A stretch of 64,000 nt of DNA from Megalobrama amblycephala (taxonomy: Eukaryota; Chordata; Actinopteri; Cypriniformes; Xenocyprididae), in NCBI RefSeq assembly GCF_018812025.1, contig NC_063049.1, positions 33,187,447 through 33,251,446 on the forward strand, in the 5' to 3' direction. Made by a program: the position numbers and the translations under genes. Positions 34,701 to 45,321 of this stretch are shown piece after piece. The notes below the pieces were generated by a model. It saw only the letters and a program-made list of their open reading frames with translations, searched no databases and was not told where the DNA came from. Within the stretch, counting starts at the first letter, position 1; every line of letters starts with the position of its first letter.

Positions 34701-35326
34701 GTCTGCTATTACGACTGCAAATTTCTAAATCACTAACCAAAAATCAACAAATTACACCCTTTTGGGTCTCAGATTTGGTGGCAAAACACTATGGTTTCTA
34801 TGTTATTGGGACATTTGTGATTGTAATGTTAGCAGTGAAGACAGAAGCTCTTGGAGTTGTTTATCCTAGTGCGGTTCTGCTAATGCCTGAGGAACATCAC
34901 GCCGCTGGAGCCTAGCAAATCTCTCGCCGGGCTCGGACTGTGGCGGCAGAGCAGAGGTGGTGGTCACCAGTGAGGAAAATTGAGATTACTCACTGGTGTA
35001 ATACAAATGAAATCCTGTCTCGACTCCACCAGAAACACACACACACACACACACCAGCGCTCACATGAGGGGGAACGATCGGCAGGTAGAAAGGCAGTCG
35101 ATGGTTATATGGAAATCAAAGTACAAGTTAAAATAACAGTTAAAATAATACTTTACAGTGTTTACAGTGGCAGCCAGAAAAAACAACACAGTATGTCAGA
35201 GTAAAAAAACAGCTGCTTAACCTTTTGATATCAACAATAAACATTTCATTAAGAACAACAGACTCTTACCAGTCCTCCCCACCCATCATCTTCACTGACT
35301 TTCTTTCTCCATCCATCTCGACTCAT
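19714..35326 (-). CDS. rev1: DNA repair protein REV1 (Y-family dCMP transferase), 21 coding exons
   Basis: Exons, 5' to 3' on minus: 35326-35270, 34116-33984, 33369-33201, 33119-32853, 31573-30894, 30778-30674, 30565-30449, 30326-30200, 29869-29741, 29633-29479, 28947-28828, 28396-28176, 28063-27891, 27241-27000, 26740-26547, 25864-25634, 25525-25426, 23987-23794, 23629-23479, 23391-23289, 19825-19714. All junctions keep frame: 1259 aa (human 1251). Order: MSRDGWRKK start; BRCT about 48-125 (IFSGVAIYVNGYT, HIIATNLPN); variable linker; polymerase core with metal-binding Asp453/Asp455 (HVDMDCFF) and Asp606-Glu607 (SCDEALLD); UBM1 near 964 (DLSVLEALPVDIRKQVEQ); UBM2 near 1041 (VDPDVFAALPRELQEEL); C-terminal domain from about 1160, which in the family binds REV7 and other Y-family polymerases. 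REV1 inserts dCMP opposite abasic sites and scaffolds translesion synthesis. No disabling change seen. Confidence 0.95.
19922..20634. mobile_element. TIR element with GTTCACACTTG ends
   Basis: Left GCGTTCACACTTGTTATGTT and right CAAGTGTGAACGC(ACCC) are inverted. The inside repeats GGTTCG/GGACC words (CGGACC, GGTCCG). The extreme left bases look lost, so the target duplication cannot be read. PIF/Harbinger-like origin is only a guess. Confidence 0.65.
20664..21804. mobile_element. Kolobok-like TTAA transposon carrying a THAP domain
   Basis: TTAA at 20660-20663 and 21805-21808 flank the inverted ends AGGGGTCATAAACT and TTTCATGACCCCT. The 1141-bp element encodes a THAP domain on the minus strand. 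Kolobok transposons are known for TTAA target sites and THAP-containing proteins. No transposase core is visible, so this copy is non-autonomous. Confidence 0.8.
21090..21482 (-). CDS. THAP-domain open frame inside a TTAA transposon
   Basis: 130 codons without a break. The THAP zinc-finger ligands are in place: C7-x4-C12 (CIVPGC), C50-x2-H53 (VCTLHF), with conserved Pro22 (HKLPKD), Trp31 and Phe54 between and after them. After about residue 90 the sequence has no recognisable domain. In the family THAP is a sequence-specific DNA-binding module, found both in cellular genes and as the DNA-binding part of P-element and Kolobok transposases. Here it sits between the element's TTAA-flanked ends, so I read it as a transposon-encoded remnant, not a host gene. 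Translation is untested. Confidence 0.7.
   Translation of the reverse strand: MMPHRCCIVPGCGKTSSVHKLPKDTDVREKWIRFIFNKRPSHVSADLRVCTLHFTSDCFEYMSQYDTGFAQKLLLKDQELTVLEPARTPQTVTNFVFKFIMNNPSIFTSKNTLFIMAEAVNYALRVYLTT
21966..23010. mobile_element. hAT-type element, TAGGGGTGTGACGAGA ends, perfect 8-bp duplication
   Basis: TIRs TAGGGGTGTGACGAGA and TCTCGTCACACCCCTA are flanked by GTGTCACA at 21958-21965 and 23011-23018. Subterminal TCTCGT/ACGAGA words repeat at both ends. It contains a nested piece (about 22405-22650) of the ACACTTTACAATAAGGT family. No transposase frame. Confidence 0.9.
24255..25352. mobile_element. hAT-type element, TAGGGCTGTAACGATA ends, perfect 8-bp duplication
   Basis: TIRs TAGGGCTGTAACGATA and TATCGTTACACCCCTA, with CTCATAAT at 24247-24254 and 25353-25360. 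Subterminal CGTATCG/CGATACG repeats. A second TAGGGGTGTAACGAT end at 24422 shows an internal duplication or nested copy. It lies in a rev1 intron. Confidence 0.9.
24651..25060. mobile_element. Nested TIR element, GGGGCCGTTCACATATTGCG ends
   Basis: Left GGGGCCGTTCACATATTGCG and right CGCAATATGTGAACGGCCCC are perfect inverted repeats of 20 bp. It sits inside the hAT element 24255-25352. No clear target duplication was found. Confidence 0.8.
25905..26365. mobile_element. 'GTTCAAAAGTTTGGGGTCAG' repeat copy in rev1
   Basis: Contains CACCATTCAAGAGTTTGGGT, GGCTGCATTTATTTCAGTAT, CATTCTAATATGCTGATTTG and a 3' AATTTCTTTTAAAAATGACA stretch, collinear with the other family copies. Confidence 0.7.
26820..26985. 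mobile_element. Diverged hAT MITE in rev1
   Basis: AATCCTGCCCTGGAGGGCCA at the left and GCAGGACAGTGGCTGGATTT at the right are imperfect inverted relatives of the CAGTGGTTCCCAAACCTG-type elements. Confidence 0.55.
28487..28800. mobile_element. 'GTTCAAAAGTTTGGGGTCAG' repeat copy in rev1, reverse orientation
   Basis: Starts ACATTCAAAAGTTTGGGAAT and continues with GCAGCACAACTGTTTTCAAT, TGATGCTGAAAATTCAGCTT and AAATGCAGCCTTGGTGAGCA, the complement order of other copies. Confidence 0.7.
29045..29452. mobile_element. TTAA-type foldback element (AGGGATAGTTCACC)
   Basis: TTAA 29041-29044 then AGGGATAGTTCACC. The arms CTGACCCTCATGTTGTTCCA and GGTTTGGAACAACATAAGGG are inverted. The right tip is eroded. 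It lies in a rev1 intron. Confidence 0.75.
31881..32254. mobile_element. TTAA-type MITE (AGGTTCTCTAAGTGAT)
   Basis: Ends AGGTTCTCTAAGTGAT and ATCACTTAGAGCACCT between TTAA 31877-31880 and TTAA 32255-32258. 374 bp, non-coding, in a rev1 intron. Confidence 0.85.
32405..32744. mobile_element. TIR element GGTCCCACT with perfect 8-bp duplication
   Basis: Ends GGTCCCACTATATATTAAGT and ATATAAAGTGGGACC, flanked by GTGTTGCA at 32397-32404 and 32745-32752. Subterminal GTAAGTACATAGTAG words are inverted as well. The 8-bp duplication points to hAT. It lies in a rev1 intron. Confidence 0.9.
33568..33830. mobile_element. Fish interspersed repeat (CACCTTTATTTATATAGTGC) with nested MITE
   Basis: The left block CACCTTTATTTATATAGTGC and the right block TTCAATTCTGCTGTAAAGCA match the copy at 43198-43440. 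A 125-bp MITE interrupts it at 33593. Confidence 0.75.
33593..33717. mobile_element. 125-bp hAT MITE nested in a fish repeat
   Basis: Ends CCAGTTTTTCTCAACTGGTT and AACCAGTTGAGAACCACT, flanked by perfect GCTTTATA (33585-33592 and 33718-33725). (TA)n at its centre. Confidence 0.88.
34140..35260. other. rev1 intron 1, no element recognised
   Basis: Contains a (CA)n run at 35035-35054 and A-rich tracts. No exon or transposon end that I can support. Confidence 0.4.
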
Positions 35327-36034
35327 ACTGAGGGACCTGAAACACAACAATTCAACAGAATGAGTCAAAAACTAAAAGTGTGAGCGATGGAAAATTAACA
35401 TAAAAATGAGGACTCAAGTATGCACATCTGTTCTCTTTATCACTTGCATAAAAAAGCGCTACCTCTTTAATTAGCAGACAGATGAGTGATTTCTTTAATA
35501 ATGAAATCTTGAGTGCTGAATAAAACAAATTTTTATTTGTATAGCGCTTTTCACAATACACACTATAATACTTTACAAAAAAATCATGATGCTTTTGTTT
35601 ATAACCTTATATCCTCATGCTTTATAGTCACATTTAGCAAATTAGAAGCTGGGCATTAATATACTTTACATTTGGCGACAATATAAACAAAGTTAAGCAT
35701 ATTCCTCTAAATTCCGCCTCTTTCTATCTAACATAAAATTAAAATAATTGTATGCATTCAAGAGAGACCTTTATCCAAAGTGACTAGTCTGAATCCATTG
35801 TATTTAATGCACTGCATTGAATTTAAGTAAATTCTTATATTTTGTAGATGCATATATCTGAGCTTGAGGTCAAAGGTGAACTGAAAACACATGATCAGCA
35901 CCTTACCAGAGCAGAGGTCATCTGTACATCTGTTCCAGTCATTTACTTTTATTCTTGACATATGAATAAATGAGACCACCAGTTCACTGTCTCCTTGATC
36001 ATTTTTACCTAGGTGATACAATCTTTTTCATTAA

Positions 36035-36485
36035 AGGGTTAGTTCACCCTGAAATAAAAATTCTGTCATTAATTACCATCATTAATTCTGTCATTAATTC
36101 CAAACCTGTAAGACCTTCGTTCAACTCTGAAACACAAATGAAGATTTTTTTGATGAAATCTGAGAGCTTTCTGTCCCTCCATAGACAGCCATTCAATTGA
36201 TACTTTGACGCTTCAAGCCTAAATTAAATGTGTTCATCATACAAAGCGATCGAATCTCTCCAGAGAATGTGGACTAAACTGCTCAATTCATGTGGATTAG
36301 TTTTACAATCTCTTTATGAACTTTTTGAAGCCTCAAACTGGTAGTTATGTAATTGTCTACGTAGAAAGCTCTAATTTTTCATCAAACAGATCCTCATTTG
36401 TGTAGAACGAAAACGAAATGTGCTTGGAAGGACATGAGGGCGAGTAATTAATGACAAAATTATCATTTTTGGGTGAACTAACCCT
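36035..36485. mobile_element. TTAA-type foldback element (AGGGTTAGTTCACCC)
   Basis: AGGGTTAGTTCACCC... and ...GGGTGAACTAACCCT between TTAA 36031-36034 and TTAA 36486-36489. 451 bp, complete, in the rev1 5' UTR intron. Confidence 0.88.
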
Positions 36486-37252
36486 TTAAATGTGGTAGTG
36501 ATAAGAGTAACAGAATGAAAAACACAATCAGTATGGGAATGCTAACAGTTGTAACAATGTTATTTGCAGCCACTTGCTGGATTATTAGCCTTTATTTTAC
36601 ATATTTAATAGTTAATTTAATGATAAATTTCTGGATTGAAATGAACTATGGCATCTCAGACAATTGAACCAAAACTGCCTGACTAGCTGAAAAGCTAAAA
36701 CCAAACTAGTTTAGTCGTTTTTTCCCCCCACCAGATGTGTATTGAAGGCTTTGAAATGAAATGATTCACGTTTAGTGAACTGTCAACAAGTATCAATATT
36801 TATATTACATGCATAACAGATAAATACTGTCTTTTACTAAAAACCAGACGTGATAGTCCTAGGCCTAGGCTTATTTTAGCTTTAGTTCAACACATCAGCC
36901 ATCACATGGGACATGCCTGGCCATGTGAATGAGCACTGAACTGTCTCGGCTGGAAGAAAAAAAAAAACTTTGCAGTAAATTAGGGAAACATAAATACGAT
37001 ACACAATCTAAGTTGATGGGGCAGTTGATAGAGACAGTGATCAGACACGTAGGAGATTAAAAAGGCAAGTGACATTTCGTGCATAATAAACAGGATTGCC
37101 ATAAGCGTTTTGAACAATGTTGCAGAAGTGCAACACGTCAGATCGATTAGTTCAGTAACGTTACTGAACAACACAACTGTAGCGTCACTCTGCATGTGAA
37201 GTGCGCTTTCTTTTTTAAAACGAAACCTCTAAAAACTGAAATTGTTGCTCAC

Positions 37253-37560
37253 CAATTATCCCCCTTCTTTAAAGATGTATCTTGTTCAAACCAAAGCGCC
37301 TTTGTTTCCGCTCTTGGGTTGCGTCCACCCCCTTTGCGTCAATTTTGAAAGATTACTAACAGAGACTTCGCGCATGCTGGGCTCTGTCCATATCAACATG
37401 CTCCCGTGACTGCACGATTCACCCCTTTTACCATTCACTCGTATGTCTCCATTGCTAGCTGCTTGCTCTGCCAGATTTTCTGCTTGTTTTCGCTTAAGAC
37501 CCTCCTCCTCCTCCTCTCAGACGGGGTCGCACAGTGACAGCGTTAGCCCTGTCTGCATCT
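37253..37560 (-). promoter_or_regulatory. rev1: Probable non-coding first exon and promoter of rev1
   Basis: A minus-strand donor (AATTG/GTGAGC) at 37253 pairs with the acceptor just before the coding exon (GTTTCAG/GTCCC at 35340). The region is GC-richer and CpG-containing, with a CTCCTCCTCCTCCTC run near 37500 and a TGACGTCG CRE-like site at about 37639. The transcription start is not determined. Confidence 0.5.
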
Positions 37561-38279
37561 CACAGCACCCTCAAGCGGTACGTTTGTCACCCTACACTTG
37601 ACGCAGAGTTTAGCTTTTGAATGTTAATCACGTTCTGCTGACGTCGCTCAGAAATGTTCCAATGACTAAGCTCGGTTCGTAAATATTAATTAGGTCATGA
37701 CGTTTCCAATGGCGAGGGACTGGCTCATGAATATTAAGAACAGATCCTTGGCTCGAGCAGCATTTATGATTCACGAAATCGCCATTGATAATGTTGAATT
37801 TATGGCAAGCTTTCAAGGAGGATGTGAGGTAGTCGTTTTTACACCCCAAAGGTTAACCATAATGTACTGACAATACATTTTCGTTGTTGCTACTCTGAAA
37901 ACTGTCTGCCACATACTGCTCGGTGTCCTCAGGTAACCTGTGGAGTTCAGGTTCAGACACAGAAACGTCTATTTATAGCTCTGGGAATTTATGGCAAAAT
38001 ATATTACAATACAGGTTGCATGACATGTTTTATTGCGCATTATTAATTAACTGCGTACACGTCTTGCATAGGAAACAGGTGGTTAGACAGAATCAAGCAT
38101 AATAGTAGTACAGTAAGTTACTACAAGGATATCTATTTCTGCCACATGGCAGAAATTGTAAGGGTGGTATGTTTATGACAGTTTTGTGAAGTTACTGATT
38201 GTTTATAAATGATGCACACTGTTTAGGTAAACAAATGGAAGCCCGATTCTGCCTTTTAAGATCATATTTATTACATAAA
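37561..38279. other. Flank of the rev1 promoter, nothing further recognised
   Basis: No coding exon, RNA gene or transposon end was identified. Confidence 0.35.
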
Positions 38280-38560
38280 ATTAATAATTATGACACAAAA
38301 AAGTTTGAATAATGCCATAAACAGGTATAATTATGACATTAAATGTCTTTACTCTTGACCTTTTTATCAAATAATTTCAATCTTTATGTCATAATTGTCT
38401 TTTTATCTAATAATAATAAATAAAAAAATCCTTTGTGTCTATTTTTTGCCATAATTGTGACTTTTTGTCTCAATTTCTACTTATGGTCATAATTTTGACT
38501 TTTTAGGTCATAATTATGATGTTTTATATCATAATTATGATTTATAAAATCATGTTTTTT
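38280..38560. repeat. Degenerate tandem repeat of CATAATTATGAC words
   Basis: About 20-30-bp units containing CATAATT(A/G)TGA(C/T)TTTT recur with much variation, a simple-satellite pattern common in fish introns and intergenic DNA. Confidence 0.6.
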
Positions 38561-38744
38561 TGTGTGTGGTGGAAATGTGCTTCTATACAATTATTTTTAA
38601 TTGTTTGATAATAAATTATGTCCATAAATCTAGTTTCAACTGAAGCTAGAGTAGTGAAGTTTGCATAAACCAGGCTATTCTAATTCGTTTATATGACATC
38701 TTCACCGTCAGACTGAATTTCTAGCTCCACATTTCACTGCTGCT

Positions 38745-38940
38745 ATACTAGTGTTTCCCAACACTAGTTTTGGAGTAATCCCACCATACCACATTTTTGT
38801 GTTTCCCTTAACTTACAGACTCATTTCAGATGGATCTCTAGGAGCTGATGAGTTAATAATGGACACATTCAAAATGCATAATCTGTTGGTGTACTCCAGG
38901 ACCATGATTGCGAGCCACTATGCTATATTATATGGGCTAG
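38745..38940. mobile_element. Diverged hAT MITE
   Basis: AGTGTTTCCCAACACTAGTT at the left and GTACTCCAGGACCATGATTG at the right are related to the CAGTGGTTCCCAAACCTG family at 14277. Ends are eroded. Confidence 0.5.
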
Positions 38941-39764
38941 TATTATGGGCTAGTCCTGTCACTTCATCACAACACAGTTTGTCGTCATTGTACATTTTTC
39001 ATTTTCCCCTTAGATGCTGAATCCAAACAACAACTAAGATAACTGAATGTTTCTACAACTATTCTCTGCAACTCACATGAATATTTAATGAGGTAAGTAC
39101 TCAGGTTTTGATTGGTTGTCTGTTGCTAAACAACTCACTGTAATACTGTCATTCCTTTGGCACTGCAATTCAAGGTTAATCCCACCAAAGCCGTGCTAGC
39201 CCTGTTCTGGACCACAGCTTCCATAATTCCGGGTTAAAGGTGGAAAAAACTCACTGTTACTTCACCAAGGGCTAAAAGTCTTTTTAACCCAGGGTTTAAA
39301 AAGATCTTAAACCAGAATTAAGGATAGTGTGAAAAAACATCCAGTTATTTTGTACAGTTGTACAGTTTCAACTCAGTTATTTTTAAGAAACGCTGGCTTT
39401 ATTATGTTGTTCATGAATATTTATTTTCCATTTTGGTCTTGGTTTGTATTATCAAGAAAAGTTCCTTCACACTGAACCATATATCTTCTTTAGTTTGACA
39501 AGCAAACATGAAATGTTTTAACAGTTTTTCCCAACTGTCTCTATGCTGTTTCTCTGTGTCTACTCAATATGTTTCAATCATGCAAATGTACTGGGGAAAT
39601 AAATCATCTTTAGGCTAAATTCCAAATACCAGTTTATGGTCTAATTAATCACACAATGAACATAAAGGAAAACCTTTTTCATCATATTTGACAGTCAGTT
39701 ACCAATAAAAAAATGAGAGAGCGCTTATCAGTTTTTTTTTTTTTTTTTCTTATTCTTAACTTAA

Positions 39765-41101
39765 AGGCAGGGTAGGTAAGAAATTTTGTTCCAAATTTGT
39801 TTAAACTTTCTATATATATACATGTAATAATAATAAAATGTAAGAACTCTGATAAAAAGAGTATAAAAATCGAGTGACCAGCAAGCAAAATTCACAGTAC
39901 CGGCCTATGCAGTTAGTGAAGGCAAACCAGGCAAAAAAGGAAGACAGTAACAGTACAAGAAAAGGCAATGAACAAAAAGTCTTTGGATAAACAAAGAAAT
40001 AAAACGCGAGTTAATATCGGCGTGGCTCTCCAGCGATGGCGAGAACTGAGGGAACTCAAGGGGCTGAAAAGTGACTCCTTGATGGCTTTATTTCTGCTGG
40101 ACAGGTAAATCTTCCTTTTTGTATTTTGATCATACATATTTTTTTGTTTATTTTTTCATGAAGCATGTGTCATTAGCACACGTAGCTGCGTAATATAGCT
40201 AACATAACATTACTTAGCGAGCCGTAGTAGAGACGATAAATAATCTATAGGCCTAGCTCAAGATGATAGCTATAGTGTTGAATCGTGCATAATTTTGCTT
40301 TAGATAACTAAATACATGTTTAACAGATAGTAGGCCTAACGTTACTCCGCATCTAGGAACTTTTCTTAGAACTATATTTACCCTCTGTCTAACTCTTTTA
40401 CCATGTTCACCTGTAAGTTTACCTGCACGTTTTTTTTCGCCTTTGTTTTGTTTTTATATTCTCTACCTATGTTTACTGATGTCTTTATCTTGTATCTGTG
40501 TGTGTCGTACACACTTTGTTGTATGTGTGTGTTATTATTTTGTGTCTGCAATGCAGTTGTGAGTTGATATTTGAGTGTATGTTACTCTGTTTATCTGTAG
40601 AACAACGTATATGTTATGAATCTTACACGAAATTCATCTTCATCACAGTGTAAATGATGGTAATGGAAAAACGTGTATCATGCAACCTGTTTTTAGCTTT
40701 GCCTTATAGATAACTAACTCGTTAGCGAATTAAATTATGTTTATCTTCATAATTATAAAGTTATTTTTATTACATGTGATTCTGACATGATGTCACTACA
40801 TGCACTGTGCTCCTTCCTCTCCGCTCGTCTCAGGTAAATAATGCGTCTTCCAGCTCAGTGGTCGGAGTCGCACGTTCATGCGTTTTGGGGGCGTGGCTTT
40901 GGAAGGAGCCCAGAAGGGAGGGGGTGGAGTGAATGGAAATAATGAGCTGTCTTTAAAACAGTCGTGAGAGGTCTACAGACACTCGATTTTTATACTTTCT
41001 TTTTCAGAGTACTTACATTTTAAATATGTATTGATATATAAATAAAGTTTAAACAAATTTTGAAAAAAAAGTTTTTTATACATTTTTTACCTACCCTGCC
41101 T
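39765..41101. mobile_element. TTAA-type TIR element (AGGCAGGGTAGGTAA) with exon-like segment
   Basis: Ends AGGCAGGGTAGGTAAGAAAT and TTTTTTACCTACCCTGCCT, TTAA at 39761-39764 and 41102-41105. 1337 bp. It carries an ATG-initiated frame ending at a splice donor (39968-40104), described separately. No transposase core. Confidence 0.85.
39968..40104 (+). CDS. Exon-like open frame in a TTAA transposon, function unknown
   Basis: 45 codons from ATG (MNKKSLDKQRNKT...) to a donor-like GACAG/GTAAAT. The C-terminal half reads VNIGVALQRWRELREL, then LKSDSLMALFLLD: a short amphipathic helix pair with Arg/Trp. I do not recognise a named domain. The frame is open upstream for several codons too. It may be a captured host exon or the first exon of a lost transposon protein. 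Confidence 0.4.
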
Positions 41102-41105
41102 TTAA

Positions 41106-41904
41106 AGGATTAGTCCACTTTTAAATACAGTTTTCCTGATAAATTTACTCACACCCATGTCATCCAAGATGTTCATGTCTTTCTTTCGTCAGTCGAAAAG
41201 AAATGAAGGTTTTTGAGGAAAACATTCCAGGAGTACTCTCCTTACAGTGGATTTCAGTGGCTACCAACAGATTGAAGGTCAAAATTACAGTTTCAGTGCA
41301 GCTTCAAGGGCTTTAAACGATACCAGATGAGTAATAAGGGTCTTATCTAGCGAATCAATCGGTCATTTTCGAAAAAAATACAACTGTTTATGCTTTATAA
41401 ACAAAATATCGCCTTGAACGTACTTTCCGCTTCCGCATTCTTCATAACGCTTACGCTGAATGTCCTACGCCTTCCCTATTCAAGTTACGGACAAAAACGA
41501 AACTGGCGTCGCGTTCGTTCCGTAAGTAGAATAGGGAAGGCGTAGAACATTCAGCGTAAGCGTTATGAAGAATGTGGAAGCGGAAAGTACGTTTAAGGCG
41601 ATATTTTGTTTATAAAGCATAAACGGTTGTATTTTTTTCGAAAATGACCGATCGATTCGCTAGATAAGACCCTTATTACTCATCAGGTATCGTTAAAAGC
41701 CCTTGAAGCTGCACTGAAACTGTAATTTTGACCTTCAATCTGTTGGTAGCCATTGAAATCCACTGTAAGGAGAATAATCCTGGAATGTTTTCCTCAAAAA
41801 CCTTCATTTCTTTTCGACTGACGAAAGAAAGACATGAACATCTTGGATGACGTGGGGGTGAGTAAATTTATCAGGAAAAGTGTATTTAAAAGTGGACTAA
41901 TCCT
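41106..41904. mobile_element. Near-perfect long foldback element (AGGATTAGTCCACTTTTAAA)
   Basis: Left arm 41106-41491 and right arm 41519-41904 are almost exact inverted copies with a loop of about 27 bases. TTAA 41102-41105 is shared with the preceding element and TTAA 41905-41908 closes it. Internal words such as CATGTCTTTCTTTCGTCAGT occur in both arms. No coding capacity. Confidence 0.93.
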
Positions 41905-41908
41905 TTAA

Positions 41909-43197
41909 CTGTAACAGCTATTTTGTAACCCAAATCCATTAGAGGTGATTCAGACAGATTTCCAAAAGATGGCAGTATTGTTCTATAACTGACTTCTTAT
42001 GGAGGGGATACTGTACAGTCATCAATTGAAAGAGAATGATGTAATTAAGATCAGAAGTCCTCCTCATTTTATTATTTTGACATTTATATTTTTATGCAAC
42101 AAAATATATCCAGTATTTATGAAAGCAACACAAAAATAAAGAACAGATACAAACAGAATATATTTTTAAAAAACTTTAAAAAAAAAGAGTTTACACAAAG
42201 AAATGTTTTACAGGCCTTAATTTTAATTTTAATATCAGAGTAATTAGAGTGAAGCAGGGGTGTTTAGCCTTTCAAAAAAGTGTCCCCATCTTTTGAAACT
42301 GTTTTTATTTATACGATTATGTATATATGGATATAAATTCTCTTTACCTGCAGTACAGAGTTGTTAATCTGCATGAGCAATAAAGAGCTGCTTCATCACT
42401 GGCAAATGATAAAAGATAGAAGCTTATCCAGCACTCTTTTTTTTTCTTTCTTATAAAATATCCTGTTACTATTTTGGTGTGAACAAATGTTACAAATAGG
42501 TGCTCTGCCAACAGAAGAGGAGGTGCAACCTAAAAAAATCAAAATGCATATGAACTAAAAAAAAGGTACAACACTCACTCTTACAGCGAGCTAATTTTAT
42601 TAATTAAACAAATCACTATTTTGGTGTGAGAAACCACTGCAAACAATTCACTATTAGTGAACTATTTGAATGAATCAAACTGAATTGAGAAAACTTATAG
42701 ACCTTTTTGCCAAGCCTTTGGACCGATTAGATCAAAAGAGTGATTCATTCACATTCTGGCATCACTAGTTCTGATTCTAAGCATCTGATAGAAAACACAC
42801 ATGACGTGATTGCTGAAATATAATCAGGGGAAATGATTCTCAAGTCAATGGCAATCTCCATTGTCAGATAAGGATTTATCAGTAATAATTTACTGGGGCT
42901 CATGCCTCTTAAAAAGGATGTAGCGACATCCCTGAACTAAAGGTGTAGTTTCACTGACAGCAGGTATATGAATAAGAGGAGAAAAAGCAATGCTTAAGCG
43001 ATTTCTAGAACAGATTTACCATTTTAAGAGATTGGAGAGCCAAGAAATGGATTTCATATGCAGGACTGAATGGCAATGCTAAGCAGGATTTACCCCCAAG
43101 CTCAGGATCGAAAAACAGTATGGGAGGAAATACAGAGATGGAAAGAGAATAAGAAAGAGGGATGGCTGCCAAGAGTTTAAACTCTTTCTGTGTCGCT
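41909..43197. other. Gene-free stretch, nothing recognised
   Basis: AT-rich with poly-A tracts. No exon, RNA gene or transposon end that I can support. Confidence 0.35.
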
Positions 43198-43440
43198 CTA
43201 GTCAAGTCAAGTCAAGTCACCTTTATTTACAAAGCGCTTGATACAATACAGATCATTTCAAAGCCTCTTTGCAGGGATAAACAGGAAAATAACGATTCAC
43301 CGATGCAAACAGAGTTCAATTCTGCTGTAATGCAGCTCTAAAAAGAAAATAGTGTCATTACTCAGATAAGGCCAGTTCAGTGTAGATTCAGTTCCGTTCA
43401 ATAACTGTGTAAAGATCATTAAATATGAAATGAGTTCAAT
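43198..43440. mobile_element. Fish interspersed repeat (CACCTTTATTTACAAAGCGC)
   Basis: Preceded by tandem GTCAA. Contains TGATACAATACAGATCATTT, AAACAGGAAAATAACGATTC and TTCAATTCTGCTGTAATGCA, collinear with the copy at 33568. Confidence 0.75.
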
Positions 43441-44956
43441 TCAGCTATAAAGCAACTCTGTAAGAAACTCTAATAAGGTCATTGAAGGTGATGCTGACCC
43501 AAACACATATATGCACATACTCATGCTTTTGTGGGGCTTGCAAGAAATCAGACCCACTTTTGAGCCTTCGTTTTTTCAGGAGAGAAAAATCATACTGCTT
43601 TAGATGGTACCCTTTACAGAATAACATTTAAATGTAGACTGAGACTAATAGGAAAATAATTTATCTTGTAAAGCAAGCGAATGCAGATAAGATAATCAAT
43701 CTGAGCAGAGATGACCATGGAGACAATTTAGAGATGCTGCTTTATTGTGAGTCTAGCTCTGCAGGACATACACTCACATATATTGTTATTTACCATTAGG
43801 GTGAATTAAAGTAATTAATCGTCATGTGGACTGAAAGGCTTGGCTATGGGGTGCTTCTTTTGTATGTCTATCAGATAATAATGATCTTGGTATTGAGTTT
43901 AGTTAATGGAGTGTGTGTGCTGAGTTATTCGACTGTGAAAGGGCTCCATTAGCTCGAAGATTGCTCCGTTATTTATTTGCTAAAATTGTTTTGATGAATC
44001 ACAGTTTCGTTCTTTTATTCTTTTGTCCCGTTTCCCTCGCTCATTATTGACTTCAGGTGTGTCTTTACGGATCAGTTCACGATTTTCTTAGAGGTTTTAG
44101 AATGTCATTACTTCCTCTGTAGAGACTTCTTGCTCTTGGACTTCAGGCTGTAAATGGCATGCGAGTTGATAAAACTTTTCGAATTTTGTAATCAATTGTT
44201 TTACACTTTTTAAATGCATCATCATAAAACCTTAGATTCACAATCCCATTTATTGGACAATCAGTGTCTACTTTAAAGAACAAACATCCAAATGCTTATT
44301 AGTGCTCATGGTGCAGCGTGATTACAGTACATTATGGATCCAGGTGTCTTTGTTTCCTGCAAACTGCTTATCGACGATGGCTGTTGCCTATAATGAAATG
44401 AAAATAGGAGCGCTGTCGGTAGACCGTTGATCTGTCCTAAACTCGCAGCTGTGGGTGGTGATCATTCCCATTATGGCACAGATCGTGACCCTCTCTTATG
44501 AATAGAAGCTGGAGTTTTGGGTGAATGGAGGACTTTAACTTTATTAACCTTCGTGTTGATTGAGCAAATTGTGCAGAAATTCCATCAGGTGAGAGTGTAT
44601 GTCTTCTTTTCGTGATTTATCATTAAATGTAATGACATCTGAAAAGATATAGGTTTCATAAACTCTTTATGAAACAACACACATGCACAATTTGAAAGTA
44701 CAGATTATTATTTGCAATTATTAGTTGTTAATTATTAATTATTTTTGTTATTTTATTATTTTTATTGTTGGTATTTCATTTGTTGTGATTTTTTATTATT
44801 TATATTTTTTATTAATTTATTATTTACAAGTGTAAAATCATAAACCAGCATAACACAAGAAACATTTATCCACACACACAAGCATAACACATAAAGCAGA
44901 GCTTTTAAAAGTATGAATGGTACAAAATGGGGAAAGACATGACAAATAGATTCTTT
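43441..44956. other. Gene-free, low-repeat sequence
   Basis: No exon with family similarity and no transposon ends. The sequence is more complex than neighbouring AT-rich DNA; regulatory function is possible but not shown. Confidence 0.3.
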
Positions 44957-45321
44957 TACCCAAAAAATAAATTTCTCTCATTAATTATTCACCCTCACGT
45001 CTTTCTAAACCCGTAAGATCTTTGTTCATCTTTGGAACACAAATTAATTTATTTTTAATGAAATCCGAGAGGTTTTTTTGCCCCCCATAGAAAGCAATGT
45101 AAATACCACATTCAAGGTCCAGAAAGGTATAAAGACATCATTAAAATAGTCAGTTCTCCTACGCTGTTTAAGTTGCAGCACCGCAGGTTCTACATCAGAA
45201 TGCCGGCTCAGTATTGGCCGACGCTGTAACACATGAGCAGCACGATGTATGCGTGTGATGCTAACGCAGGAGCCGGCCAATGCTGAGCTGGCATTCTGAC
45301 GTAGAACCTGGAAGCGCTGAA

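Noticed and set aside
39761..41908. Possible viral or LTR element because of repeated ends
   Set aside because: No LTRs, primer-binding site or gag/pol signatures; TTAA-flanked inverted ends explain the pattern.
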